NCBI GenBank assembly: GCA_900708905.1
Contig: CAADRB010000041.1
Location: 1,126,209 to 1,190,208 of the forward strand
DNA length: 64,000 bases
Direction: 5' to 3'
Source: Hymenolepis diminuta
Lineage: Eukaryota; Platyhelminthes; Cestoda; Cyclophyllidea; Hymenolepididae
Positions 13,201 to 26,600 of the stretch are shown here, one piece after another. Numbering within the stretch: the first letter of the stretch is position 1; each line of letters starts with the position of its first letter. Below the pieces are notes generated by a model. That model ran no database searches, was not told where the DNA came from, and was given only the letters and a program-made list of their open reading frames with translations. Made by a program: the position numbers and the translations under genes.

Positions 13201-16200
13201 AAAAGCTTTAAAATTCAAGCTTCGATCAAATATGTGGGTAATAGATGAACCTAAATAAAAGTGAACAGAGGTCACTAGTTGAAATCGAGAGAACTTTTTA
13301 AATTATGCTATCCTCTTATAAACTATAATAGTTGTTAACTATACATTCTCTTGTCGCATACATATCGCAAAATGCATACGGATTTCAAATGAGCAAAGGT
13401 TTGATCGAATGGATTTAATAGTTAGGCATAGGTAATCAAATATCAAACACAATAGACACTTACATCATCCAACTTCTTGATATATTCGCGGAACCAGTCT
13501 TCTCGACGACTAGAAGATTCAACCGCCCTGTAGCGTGAGTCCGAGTCAATTTTTCTCTTCACATCCGACCAATGCGAACGCCTTGATATTGACTTGTGCT
13601 CTTTAAGAAGAGCAATAAAGTCTGCCTTCAGCTGCAAAAAAAGAGTAAAAGTAAATAAATGGCAACTACCGACAGAGGGTTCTTTTATTCGATCCCGGGA
13701 ATTTTTAATTAGATACATTTTTCGTCGAAGGAAATTACCGTGCAGAATTTGTGCCACTTCCTCTATCTTCAGGCACAATAAAAGACTCATTGATGGTTTA
13801 CTAACATCGATCTAACTTTTCTGCATACATCTCGAAATAGTTTCTAAATAAGACCGAGTACTTGTATGTCAAACAAAAGCGGACAAAAACATTCTACCCC
13901 GTATACACTAAATTACCTTTTTTATTATTATTAGAAACGGAGTTCAAGTGTTAAAATAAACTAAAATAAAGGTCACTTAAGAAAAACACCTTACTTCGAA
14001 ACGATGCCCGAATATATTCGAATAATTGTCTGCTTTATATAAACACATCTAATTAAATAGCTGCTCATTATTGCTTTTAACTGCCCACTTTTAGCCCTAC
14101 AAACTAGATATTTAAAAAAATAATTCAAAATCTTTATTAAAAAAAAACAAACAGTTAAATTGTTAAAGAAAACCCTAATTTGATACGCAAAAACACACTA
14201 ACTAAGGGATGGGCAAAGACAAGTACTCGGTCAAATCAGCTAAATTCTACAAACATCGCGCAAAAGTCAATACAAGGGAGCCACAAAGATTCAGTGTGAA
14301 CCTCAATCGGAGAAAAGAGAAGTGGAGAGATTTTCACAAGTAAAAACAAACCTTAAAATGGGAGTGAGAGATTTACTTTCAAGTAGCCATTGAATGTGAT
14401 GAAGACAGACGTAGATTTTGGCGTAGCGGTTCTCTGAGGGCCTTTGCAAACTCCCTCTCACAAAAACAGGCTTTGCAGCACACACACCACGGAGAAGGCT
14501 TGCGGTTTCCCTTCCAAGAAACTAATCTTCCGTTAATTTGGTGTGAATAGCACTAGAGTACGTTAATAAAAAGGGAAGTTTGCTTGATAAACCAGTTAAC
14601 TCGTCATCTACCACATAGGTTAATACGCAATAGAGCCTAGAGAATGAAATTTACAAATACTTCCCCACCATAATACTAGGTAGACGCATTGAGCAACAAT
14701 TAAAAACCAGATTACCAAGACCTCCGTAGTTTTTCCAACTTATAGGCCAATTGTAAAGGTGCCTTTAGCGACTGGCACGTACAGATATCAAATCAGAACA
14801 GTGCCACAGTAGACTGAAAAGGGGAGTTTGTCAGATAAACCAGTTAACTTATCTACGACATAGACCCTAAAAGTTGAACCTAACACATATTGCCAAGCTA
14901 CTGTAATCGTATGTAGTATATGAATTGAGCACTGTTGATGGTTAAAAGCCAAATTGCTAAGGGAGGGATAACATACACCAAATTCGGTCTTCATGGTCTT
15001 TCCATTTTGTAGGACGATTGCAAAAAAAGGCCTTGGCGACCGGCACATACAGATATCAAATCAGAGCAGTCCACTGCAGTCTGCAAAAGAAGCTGAATTA
15101 AAGAACCTGATCATTTTACATTTAAATATTTGGTTACCAGGTAGTACATATTAGGTATCTGTACACCAGTGTTATCTGTTCAACTACGTATATACTACAT
15201 GATAACTAAAGAATATACTGATGGAATCCTTCGTTATTATGCTGAAAGAAAAATTTATAATTATCATTCTTTAACATCTAAACTGCTTATGAGAAACCGA
15301 AATGTACGAACGACAATGGCATTTGCTGAATTTTCAAAATTGTAAAAAAAGCACATAGAAAAATAAAGATTTTTGATTTTATTTTCACATAGAATTCTGA
15401 AGTAAATTTATGCATATTACAAACATTACGAATATGTAAGATAAAAATCGTTGCTAGTCTCAACTACGTAATCTTGACCGTGGCAATATACAAATAAATA
15501 GAGATGGCATGACCAATCACGGAATGAAATCAACCAGTCAATAAGCTTTGAATTTCCTGGATATAACCTAGGAGTCTAATCGCGAAATTCGACCATCAAG
15601 ACATTATGCAGTAATATATGAGGCAATTAACATTTCAATGTTTCCAGAATTTAAATCAAATAAGACTCCCGATTTCTTAACTTCACCACGTATTAGTTAT
15701 TAACTTCCCGTTTTAAACCTTATTTAATTCGTTCCTCCCTTATTCATGTGTTTCTTCATAAATTAAAACTTTTAAGAGTTGTTTGCGTCATCATGGACAT
15801 GATGATAATAATAGTACGGAAAGAATAAGTCCGATTAACTTTTTGTAAATTAGATGACAATATAAGCATAAAATAAAGCAGCAACGTCTAATTTTAAAGT
15901 TCGCTATTAGAAAAATGTTAGATCAAAACATCAATGTTTGCTTAATTGTCAAAAATGCAAAATATGAGACACGATAAAAAGTGATATTCTTTTTGAAGTC
16001 AATTGTACAAAACAATCATTAGTGCATATCTATAATGCACTGCAAGGTATCTACCCTATTTGGAGTATATGCAAATATACCAAAAAGGGCAGATCAATAA
16101 ACATACCTTATCCTTACTGCTTGTCTTGTCCTTTTCCTTTCGACGTAAATCCGATATGAAGGCTTGGAATAGAGATTCGCGCTCACGAGATTTTTCGATA

Positions 16201-19200
16201 CCTTTGAAGCGTTCATCGCGACCGTATTTCGAGGAGAAGTCTGAATATGACGACCTACAGCATATCAGGAGGACATAATAAGCTAATTATAATACGATAT
16301 AAGCAGACGTAAAGACGTCAGAAATCAATCTTCATGAGCGACAACTCTTGATTAGTGTACACAAATCAGAGCAGCTGTCTTATCTGTGCAAATTACTCAA
16401 CTTAATTCTTTAATAATGTGGAATTCTCGGCATCATATTGAGAAGCATACACGTCTGGCTAAGCAAAAGGTTAGTGTGCATTATATAAGCAACGAATAAT
16501 TTAAAGAGCAAAATTAACTCAAAGGATTAACGTACTTAGAGTTGAGATTAGCCGCAACAAGAAGTTCGTTGAACTTGTCCTTCTTCTCACGCATCTTGTG
16601 CTTCTTTTCAGTTCGCTCAACATCCGCACGTTCCCTCACATAGCTCTCAAACGCCTGCTTCCTCTCCTCACAAGTCAGCAGCAAGTAACGATGATCAAAT
16701 ACAATCTTGTGCAATTCTTTATCCCACGTGGAAAACGCCGAAACCTAAGCAAGAAAAAAGGTTAGGAAAGTCGGGTGAAAATAACCCCTTTTCAACACTC
16801 ATCTTAAGCAGAAAAGTTGCATCAGAAAGTTCCCTTCACTTGGGATTTCGAATTCAGCTATTCATCTACTGACCATTATCAATTAATTATTATATTATTA
16901 TATATATATTATTCACTAGATGTGCAGTGGATAGAGCTCATCTTTGCCACAACGCGCGAATTCTCAAAGTAAGCAAACTAACTTGTTTGTCAATCAACAT
17001 CTGTCGGAATTGTTCAGCGCGAACTTCATAAGGGAGACTGGCCTGATCTTTCGCAGCTCGATCCAAGGCTTCCTTCATGGCGTCTTCTCCGATGCGTTCA
17101 GTGACGATTTGTTTGGCCTCATCGTCCACTACCATTACCTCGGGTTTAGGAGATGCCTCCTTAAGCACTGCTGGCTTTTGGATGAGCTCCTCTCTACAGA
17201 AAAAAAGCGTTAGCACTAGCTGTAACTTAGATTTTAAGAGCTATAACCAAACACAAAGAAATGAATCAACAGTAGACAATAAAGAGATGTGAGTCAATGA
17301 CGTACATAACGTGCCACGACCACTATGCTTTTGCAATCAATTAATGTGAGTGCTCGATGAACACATTTAATCTTCAGTCAAAAAATACTTGTTATGCCGA
17401 TGAAAGTAACTTGACTTATTTCTTTAGTATATGTGGCTGACCACATTAATTCAACGTCATATCAATGAGGGAGGACTTGAATGAAAAATATCCTGATGCA
17501 AACTACTATGCCTTCTGCTACAACAGAAGCTAGGCTTTTATCATTGTTACAATTTTTTATTATAAAGCAAATTGACAAATCAAAATGAGACTCCAAAATT
17601 GCTCATCGATAAACATAAAAAGGAAAAGCCGGAAAATACTCATTGAAAAGTCAAAATTCCAAACTACTGTAACATTTCCGTGAAATCTATTCATTAGCTT
17701 TTTAGTATTCGAAAATGTTCCAAAATGAGTAGATATGATCTCCTAAATTGCAGAACAAGAGAATTTTACTTTTGCAATATTAAACTTGATAGGATGTCAA
17801 CTAGGATGACTCAAAACCACAAAGAATGTTTTAATCTCGAGATGGATAATACACATCCCTCAAGAAGTCCCAAATACCGTCTTGTCACCTTATCGGTGAA
17901 AAGTTCGCATGTGTATTCTAGCCTTGGCAGCCTAGATAAAACGAGTGAATAACATCGTCACCGATCTGAAAGCTGTTTGACATTCAACAATCAACCGAAT
18001 GAAAAGATTTCTATCAATACAAGTGAGCACAATAAGGTGAAATGTTTATATCGTCCATTACTTCGCAACCGCCCTCGTTAACGGTCGCACCAACGAAATA
18101 TATAATCTTGGAGCCTATTTATTAAGTTTTTCAAATCACGCCTTTGATATACTTATACAAATATTCTTGACTTACAATCTCGGCTTTTTCGCAGGAGGAC
18201 CTTGCTCCTCAACAACAACACTATTATCAGTAGTGTCAGTAGACTTTATGCCATCATCTTTAGGTGAAGATGAAGTGTCTTTTTCATTATTCGGAGGTTT
18301 TTTGAGCATACGTTCAACATCTGCACGACCCTTCAGTTCATCCGGTGTTTCCCAAACACTAATGCGTTTGCTGGGGTTGAAGAAAAAGACCCTTCCGTCG
18401 CCAGTCCACACCACACACCAGGGTGTTCCAGAGACGGCCGTACTAGAGATTGGACGGCTAGAATCCTTCTGCTGCTCGGACTCTTTCTCCGGCTCAGACT
18501 CTTTTTTAGCTGCTGCAGTTTGTTGAGGTACGACTTCTGGTTTCTTTTCAGCGGCGGATGTTTGCAGAACTTTAGTAGGTTCGGATGCTTTGTTCTCTAC
18601 AACAGGCTGTAAATAGAGAAAAAAAGAATAACGCTAAAAGTTAATCCGAAAAGCCTTGAACGATGAAGATAAAGTAAATTTCAAATATAGTGGAAACTTG
18701 AATGACTCATAAGTCGTATTTTCCAGCACACACCATGGAATGAAAAAACATCCTAGAGCCTCTGATTTGCAAAACTTCAGTAAACTACGGACCACTTTAA
18801 TCAGTGGATACATAAACATACTCCTTGCAGTAGTATTACGAGAAAAGGTCATTTGCAGAAAAATAATCTTGACATCAAAGAAAAGGATATTACAAAGTAT
18901 GAATGATATAAGCTACCAAGATAAGTTAGCAACCTCGCCAATCAGTAAGCAGGTACTTTCAGATACGCAGACTAACAAGAGCACAGAGTAGGCCAATGAA
19001 AGAATCTAAAATACACTCAACTACAATCCTATGATAGGTGAGAGGATACGGACCGTTGTGACAAGATGGTCACTTCCTCTTACTTAATCTATCTATTCTA
19101 ACCTCCGCAATCTAATCTCAAAATCTACCAAGGATTGGGGATTTATAACGAAAAGTATTTGAATTGATGAAAAATACCCAACTTTCCCAAAGAATTACGG

Positions 19201-22200
19201 AAAGTAATATTCCTTTCTCCAATCTGCATTTTTAATACGAACTCTAAATAAATCTATTTGGTCTAATAAATGAACTATTTGACTTCAAGCATAAATCGCG
19301 TAATAAAAACTTACTGCTTGAGCGGCATTAGAGAAAGGCGCTACAGCAGGAGGCTTGGGCTGATCTTCCACCTTTTTGAAGCTATCTATAAAACACAATA
19401 ACGAAAGCACCACTTATCATGCTTATTAGACGTAAAATGCTACCCAATCTTTTCGAGATCAACTTACTCTCCCAATCAATAATAACCTGCGGCTTATCCC
19501 AAGTCGTTTGGTTGGTTTGACTATTATGATAATACGACCTCCCCTCTCCACTCTTATACTCTGTCCATATGGCGACTGCCGGAGGTTTAACTGGCACAGG
19601 GTTAGCTTGAATGCTAGGCTGCGGTTGACTGACGACAGACGTCGGAGCTGCTTGGTAAGTTGTTGTAGCCGCAGTAGCAGGTTTCTCAACATCTCCCTGT
19701 CTAATCACCGTGACGTTCTCTGGTTTATCCCACCTCGTTTCACGAGTCTGCATGTTGTAGAAGTACACTTTTCCATCCGCAGCGGTATGTTCAACCCAAA
19801 TCTCATCACGAGGGTTAGAGGGCAGAGGGGGAGGAGCACTCATTTGATGTGCTCCTGAGTAACCCCCACCGGGTGGTGGTTGTTGTGGATTTGGTGGAGG
19901 AGGCATGTTGTACATACCACCACCACCGCCACCCAGAGGTGGAGGTGGGCCACCATGCATCATTGGTGGAACAGGAGGGAAACCCATGGGCGGTGGTTGC
20001 ATGTAAGGTCCACCAGGAGGCCCATTGTGGTTGCCCATTGCTTGTACTTGTGAAGGTGGCATCCCCTGTTGCTGTTGATAAGGATTTGGCTGCTGCTGCT
20101 GCTGAGATGGCGGCAGTTGACCATATGGTGGAGGCATACCGCCAAAGGAGGGTTGCATCGGGGGCGGTGGCATTTGACCAGGTCCACCAGGTATATTTTG
20201 ACGTTCATCACTGTCTGATGGACCTGAGAGGGGTAGAAGAGGTCCACCTCCACTTGAAGATGGTTCAACATCATGATGCCCCATTTGAGACATCTCGCTA
20301 TTGCTTGGAACATTATGTATTGGTGGTGGCCCTCCAGGTTGACCTATAATTAAATAATAATTAGAATGGTCCGGACATTTAACTATAGCTGTTTTAGCTC
20401 TGATATGTAAGTATGCTGCTTAAGATCACCTAGCTTTCTCAACCATTAGAAGAATGTGTCAGGACCGATCATCCTAATTAAAAAATAGGGCCAATTAGCA
20501 CTGGACAATGTAGAAAAGAATTTGCTCAGTAATCTGAGTGTTGAATCATCAAATTTGAATTTCGTAAGGCGAATTATTCATTAAGCAAATATTGTACGGC
20601 CTGGGACAAAAGTCCAATAGAGTAAGACATCAATAAATGTTCGAGCCGCTCTCTATTGTGATTTATTAGACTTGTTGTTAAACGATTTCAGTTGCTCTCT
20701 CATAGTTAAAAATTGTTAATACTTTTGCATTACTGTGGGTAACAATAGTAAATGCTTTTAAGTTCCGAGGCTGAATATACTTCTCAGATTATTTAGAAAA
20801 TACTCGTTAAACGCCAATACTTCGATTTGAGCTGATAAAAGGAACAACAACTAAATTATGAAATAAATCCGAATGCACGAACCTTAAACACTTCCTCGCT
20901 TTCTACCTTGAATGCCATCAAGCGGCAAGAAAAAATGACATTAACACAATGGAAGAATCTCATCAAAGATTTTTACTATAATATAATATTACATTATAAC
21001 CAAGCAGTAATTAAGGCGTATTCAAATGTAAAAGAGAAATACTCAGTGCTAGTACCTCTTTTAATTCTGCAATATGATAAGTCAAAGAATAAGCATAATG
21101 TATAAGAATAGAGTAACAAGCCATATCTCTACCTAAACTTCCAACTTAAAGCTTATGCATCCACAAGCTCAAAAAGTATAAAAATATATAATTAACCAAC
21201 ACTAGTGACCAAAATGGATAAAAAGATATTGACAAAGCAACCGGGCTTCTAGTCTTTCGCTATCGGATGAGAGCTTTCTTGTCCTCATCCCAGATTCAGG
21301 GATGCAGAACCGAAGAGAAAAATAGGGGTCACTGAAAATTATTCCACGATTGTGTGTTAAACAGCACAAATCAAAGATGCAGAGGAAGCAAGACCAAAGT
21401 TGAGAATATTAAATGTTCTTAAGGTAATTATCAAATTCTGAAAACATCTCCATTTAATGCACAAAATCTTAAAAGCCCTATACTCTTATTACAATCCATA
21501 AATGGGCCTAATCCATATGATCAAAAGAAACTGGCGACCAAGGTAGAATAACAAAGTATGATGCAAAAAATCCAAATTATGTGAGCTTACAGGTTGTCTC
21601 ATAAAAAATAACAACACTTACCGTCATAAGGCATGTCTTGCCCACCCGGTGAAAATGGTGGATATTGACTTCTAGGAGGCATATAGCCGGGTCTTGGAGG
21701 ACCGTACGGGCCAGGTGGGCCCATATCAGGACCAGAAGGACCACCATTCATTATTCTAGGTGGACCCCCCATAAAATGCGGACCCGATGGCATTCCATAT
21801 CCTCTAGGAGGCATCGGGCCGCGATGATGCATACTAGGTGGCATATTTGAAAAATCCTCCGGCGGAAAGCTATCTTGATCAAAGTAACTATCTGGATTAT
21901 CATCATTATCACCCATTCTGAGAGGAAAACGTTGTGGAGGATATCGAGGCGGTCCTCTAGATGACATATCAAAAGGAGGTCGCTGAGGGCTATCAAAAGG
22001 CCTCGGTGGACCCCTATAATTCGGCATTCCCATTGGTCTCATCCCATGATGGCTAGGTCTAAAAATGAAAATTTCGAGAACCAGATGTTTACCTCATTCC
22101 CATCGGCCTTTGTGGTCGCATCATTGGACCCCTATATGGCATTGTTGGCATATTAGGTGGTTTCATACCGGGGCGAAATGATTGGGGCATACTAGACCGC

Positions 22201-22349
22201 GGCATTCCTTGTGGTGGACTGATATAATTATCAAATCAATTTTTTGCCACTTACCCATAACTTGGCATAAACTGTTTTGAGTCAGGACTTCGATAGTCAT
22301 CGTCAATAGTCTGCTCTTGCATATGGTCAATACCGGCATCCACAGACAT
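10229..22349 (-). CDS. TCERG1: Transcription elongation regulator 1 (TCERG1/CA150): three WW and six FF domains
   Basis: A nuclear factor that couples RNA polymerase II elongation to splicing: in the known family, WW domains bind splicing factors such as SF1 and FF domains bind the phosphorylated polymerase tail. Thirteen exons give 1162 aa: 22349-22255, 22218-22093, 22058-21622, 20343-19468, 19385-19315, 18606-18176, 17193-16983, 16744-16536, 16254-16107, 13631-13464, 11094-10705, 10633-10449, 10370-10229. All junctions are GT-AG and in phase. Residues 1-390 are Met/Gly/Pro-rich. WW1 lies at about 400-430 (DEIWVEH...RWDKPENV), WW2 at 477-505 ([10 protein letters not shown]...TWDKP) and WW3 at 597-624 ([17 protein letters not shown]). 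A basic PPAKKPRL near 675 may be a nuclear signal. FF domains lie at about 738-795, 803-862, 869-925, 985-1037, 1043-1103 and 1105-1160, with a Glu/Arg helix before FF4. Length is close to the roughly 1100 aa of the vertebrate protein, but the long Gln-Ala tract is missing. PRPF40 is ruled out by three WW domains and the WW3 signature. Confidence 0.95.
12371..12640 (+). repeat. 270-bp dispersed repeat, copy 2 (TCERG1 intron 10)
   Basis: This is the partner of the copy at 8450-8719, in the same orientation and at the same 270-bp length. Differences are a handful of substitutions, for example GCTGCCTGC against GCTCCCTGC. The flanks are unrelated to those of copy 1 on the left, while faint similarity runs on to about 12658 on the right. 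It sits antisense to the host gene, in the 2.37-kb intron between the FF3 and FF4 exons. Confidence 0.85.
13632..16106 (-). other. TCERG1 intron 9 (2.5 kb): no further feature
   Basis: This is the largest TCERG1 intron, between the exon ending in SSKDK and the FF3 exon beginning LKADF. It is AT-rich sequence without a credible exon or RNA gene. Two segments, about 14570-14640 and 14810-14880, share a short phrase (GGGAAGTTTGCTTGATAAAC against GGGAGTTTGTCAGATAAACC, then CAGTTAACT). This suggests a local duplication of roughly 250 bp, also seen in the shared GGCACGTACAGATATC and GGCACATACAGATATC. Confidence 0.5.
20344..21621 (-). other. TCERG1 intron 3 (1.3 kb): no further feature
   Basis: This intron lies between the Met/Gly/Pro-rich exon 3 and the exon carrying WW1 and WW2. 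The leftover G at the donor (GACG/GTAAGT) and the GT at the acceptor rebuild a Gly codon, confirming the join. Nothing else is recognisable here. Confidence 0.6.
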
Positions 22350-23118
22350 TTTAAGATCAAACGAAACAGGCAGAAAAATTAGCGCATTCTAACACCTCCT
22401 AGTTATTGGAATTCGTTTAAAAACAAAATTTGATATAATAATCATTAATAGACTCATAAAATATGACCAATAAAATTTTTATAGAAACTATTTTATTAAA
22501 AAACAAATAGATAACAATATTTTATCAATTGATGATTAAGGAGTTTTTGAATAGATTGTTACTAGCTTTTAATAACTTATAATATTTCTGCTGTCCTCTA
22601 CTGATAAATAAAATATGCTTAAAAATTGTTTGTGGCTTTTTATCAACTTACCATTGTCAATTCTGTATGACTTACTTTTAGCACCGTATTGTAGTTATTA
22701 CCAATTACCAACTTCAATTTGATAAGCTTGTCGCCCAACCTTGCAGTGTCACTTCTCAACACTGAAAATGGTAGTGAAAATACTCACTGTGTTCCTCTAC
22801 TAGAAACTGTTAGGTCCTCTAAGTGCATAATCAATTATTTCTTAAGTAATCCAAACAGAACTTTAACCTAGGTCTCTCTAAGATTAATTGAAATACATTT
22901 GATCGCACGAAATCTCGGGTGACATCCAAGTTATTCAAGCACAAATAAAATTTCGGCATGTATAGAAATTCCACCAGGGTATAATTTCAAGAAAATTGGT
23001 GCAGTTATCTAAATTAGGGTGAACAGTTCTGAAGTAATGTGTGCCGGTGCATCACAAAACGAATGAGTCAAGTCAGTCGTCGTCAGATCACTTCGTAGGC
23101 GGTCGGGAGGCATTCCAA
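22350..23118. other. Intergenic spacer upstream of TCERG1
   Basis: AT-rich spacer that should hold the TCERG1 promoter and 5' UTR. I see no TATA box placed well enough to call, no repeat and no RNA gene. The stretch just before the start (22350-22385) is pyrimidine-rich on the minus strand, but there is no clear AG acceptor that would argue for spliced-leader addition at this ATG. Confidence 0.45.
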
Positions 23119-23124
23119 TTTATT
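23119..23124 (-). terminator. Possible poly(A) signal of ALDH4A1
   Basis: This is the first canonical minus-strand AATAAA I find after the ALDH4A1 stop, about 500 nt downstream. A nearer non-canonical signal could be the one used, so the assignment is weak. A copy of the hexamer also occurs inside the last coding exon, near 23677. Confidence 0.3.
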
Positions 23125-23623
23125 GATAAGCAAATTAGAATCAATATGCAAAACTTTCTTCGTAGGACGCCAGCCACTCCTCGATGGCTCCGCGTAATGA
23201 TTAGCAATTGTGCAGTTATCTATGTCCATTCACACACGCACATCCTGGATCGACCACAGACACCATTGCTGAGATCTTATCGTTTCTGACCGCCAGGTAT
23301 TGATCGCCTTCTGCCGTCTACAACAGTCTCACTCTAGTGTTTTCCCTCTATTTTAAACGTTTATCTATAAATATGCGCATCCGAAGTGACTGACTCTGGA
23401 ATATATTCATGCTTTTGAGTTCAGTTTTAGTACAAGTACTTGTGATATTACCTTATGTACAATAAGCGTAATCTTATGCTTGAAATTATAAACCCTAGGG
23501 GATAATTTAAATAAACATGTATATTTATCAATCAAAGGAACAAAATTTACTCGCGACAGAATTACACTCGAAATTTGTCAGTGAGAGGATGAAAGAGGGG
23601 AAGGGGAGTGCGAAGAAAACAAT

Positions 23624-26600
23624 CTATTCCATATGAACTTGTTTCCATGACCCGAACGGTTTAGTCTGAGTCTTTATTGATAGTGGTGAAGTGAAACGCA
23701 ACACATAATGAGGTCCTCCAGCCTTATCATTTGTTCCTAAAAGAAAACAAAAAGAGTAATAAGGTCATACTAAATGTGACAATGTGTTTCAAAGTTATTT
23801 AGAAGGTCATCTAATGTGACTGAATCCAACAATCAAGGAAAAATAACCAACTGTACGATAAGGACCTGAAACCGTATACTTAATGAGCATAGCCGGATTC
23901 AGTCAGTCAAAGTAATGCAATGCTATAGGGTTGGGTTAAAGGTATAAGGAAGAAGAATTGCTACGTCAAAATTGTAAGAATGAAAAATAGTGTGCACAAT
24001 ATGCATATGTTAACGTGTGTATGTCACTAGAACTCGTACAGACTTACCAGACAATCGAGCTCCACCAAAGGGCTGATTTCCCACCACGGCACCCGTCGAT
24101 TGTACATTTATGTACATATTTCCTACAGTATCGATCATTCTATCCTTGAAGTACTCGATGAAAGCCTCATCTTCAGCAAACAAAGAGCCTGAAAAAAATA
24201 GCACGACGGTCAATGGCGTTTCAAACAGCCTGAACAAACCTGTCAAGCCGTAGGCGCTGGTGCTATCAATGAGGTCAAGAGCTTTGCCAACTTCGTTGTC
24301 CGCGTAAACATAAACGCCGAGAATTGGACCAAAGATATCGTCCTATGGTTGAAAAAGAAAATACAGAACAAATATAGCCTACTAAACAATTATAAATCAA
24401 CTGAATAAAATTATAGTGTGGTGAATTCGATCAGTCTTGTGCCAATTATGCAGTCCCGCTTTATTTTTATCTGTTTACTCAGAGTTCCTACAGAGCTCTA
24501 AAATGAGGTCATTTTGATTTTCTCTGTAAGAACATTCAAATTTATTGACGGTTGTTAGTATATACTTACGACTAGCACCATACATCCCTATTTATTCATT
24601 TCCGTCTAATTTCACATTTTGTTATTTATTACACTACACTAATCTATTCCTTGGTACTGTGACCTATAAGGTTACTTGTGTCTGACTGGAAAAATTCTAA
24701 ATACCAAATCAGAGCTTGTATTTTCATCTTTTCACATGTTAAGTGACTTAGCAATGGGGTCATATTAAGCATAAAATTAGTTGCGATTACTATGCTGTTA
24801 AATTTATTCCAATAATTTGGAATAAATAAATAAACAAAATATCGGAGGAACAATTTATAATTTTCAGTATTCGTAGGTGGGGTTTTACCAGGTAAAATCA
24901 TGCATAACAGCATGAGCTGCCAACGGAAACCATCAAGCACGTTGCTACGGAGAAATTGAAAGTTAGTTATGTAAGATAGCAGGGAAGTTTGAACGCCAGG
25001 ACACAGACTAATGTGAATACAGAACGTGGAATCTAGATTCCCGAGATATTCTCATCTTCATGAACCGTGCTGAAAGGACAGCGCCTCTCAAGCTTGCATC
25101 TCGACCCCTATCACCATCTTTCATACATCTTATAGACTCTATGGCCTTTCATAGTTACTTGTTTTATCTATAAGATGTTCTTCAACAAATAGTTCACACT
25201 TCCTACATGTCGGATCCCATATATGCTACTTATATCAAAATTATTTCTTGTTCTCAATATCTTCAAATAATTCAACATATCGTGTACAAGTGGAAGCCTC
25301 AGTACGATAAAGGAAGTTGTGTCTCATGGCTGAAAGTGAAATCCATTATGAGCGCTTCTTAAAAATCTACCCTAAAGATAAAAAAACCGTTCCAATATAC
25401 GTCTAAGGAGCTTTACCTTTAAGTTCAAGCTATTCCACATCCATATGTTGTGAAGATACAAAGATCAATAAGCTATACAATTTTCATATTTAACAATAAA
25501 TTCCGCGAACTCTTAATATTTCATTCTCGCGTTCTAACCGGTAGTTTGAAACAACTGTACAAGGGTTAACGTGAGCCTTTAACTTTGATTAAAGTAAAGT
25601 AAACAGCTTTATTTTAAAATTTTGAAACTAACATTCTGAGAATAGGCATAAATGAATGCAAAATGAAGAAATACCATATACTACATATTCTGAAATGCAT
25701 TCAACGATAAAATAGATTCTGCCTACCTTCATAATCTTATTATTCGGATCTCTCGTAACATAAACAGTTGGTTGAATATAGTATCCAACAGAATCGTCAT
25801 AAGTTCCACCGGCGATCAGTTCTATATCCTCACATTTGTTTGCATAGTTAATATATTCGGCGATTTTCGTGAAGGCCTGAAAAGTGAAAGATAAAAAACT
25901 CGTACGTGTCACAACTTCCAACTAGACCAGCATTTCCAATAACTGTGTTATTGGTACATCTTGTCAAAACTATATGACTTACGGTCTTATCAATAACAGC
26001 AGATGCGAAAGTCTCCTTTTCCAATGGCGAACCGATCTTCACTTCCTTGAGTAGTTGAACTAACTGATCACGAATTTTTGGCCACAAGGATCGAGGAACA
26101 TATAGTCGACTGCAAGCGCTGCATTTCTGTCCGGTGTATTCGAAGGCACTTCGTAGGGTGGCTAGTGCGACCCTTTCGGGACTAGCACTTGAATGAACGA
26201 AATGATAATTTTTTCCACCACATTCTAGAAGATTCCAATATAACAACTAGGTGAGAATAAACTAACCTCCGACAGCTCTAGGGTATGTTTTATAGCGCTC
26301 CAAGTTGCTGGCTATGTTCTTTAATACGATTCGATAAGTGCTAGGTAGGACAATGTCGTATAAAGTAGAGGCTTACTTTGTGCTTCCAGTGAAGTTTATT
26401 CCTGCGAGATGGGGATTTTGACAGATAACCTTACCGAATCTTGGGCCAGGAGCTGGAACAAAGTTGATGACACCGGCGGGCAATCCCGCCTCTCTGAATA
26501 TTCTAGGAGCAGAATAGCAGAACATATCGCACTAGATCAATTAAGTTAATCAGGTTTATAAAAAAAGAATTTCTGCTCCATTCCACTCCACTCCAAGCCA

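Noticed and set aside
19849..20349. 166-codon open stretch on the plus strand rich in Val, His and Glu
   Set aside because: It is the antisense shadow of the Pro/Gly/Met-rich TCERG1 exon 4; low complexity on one strand keeps the other open.
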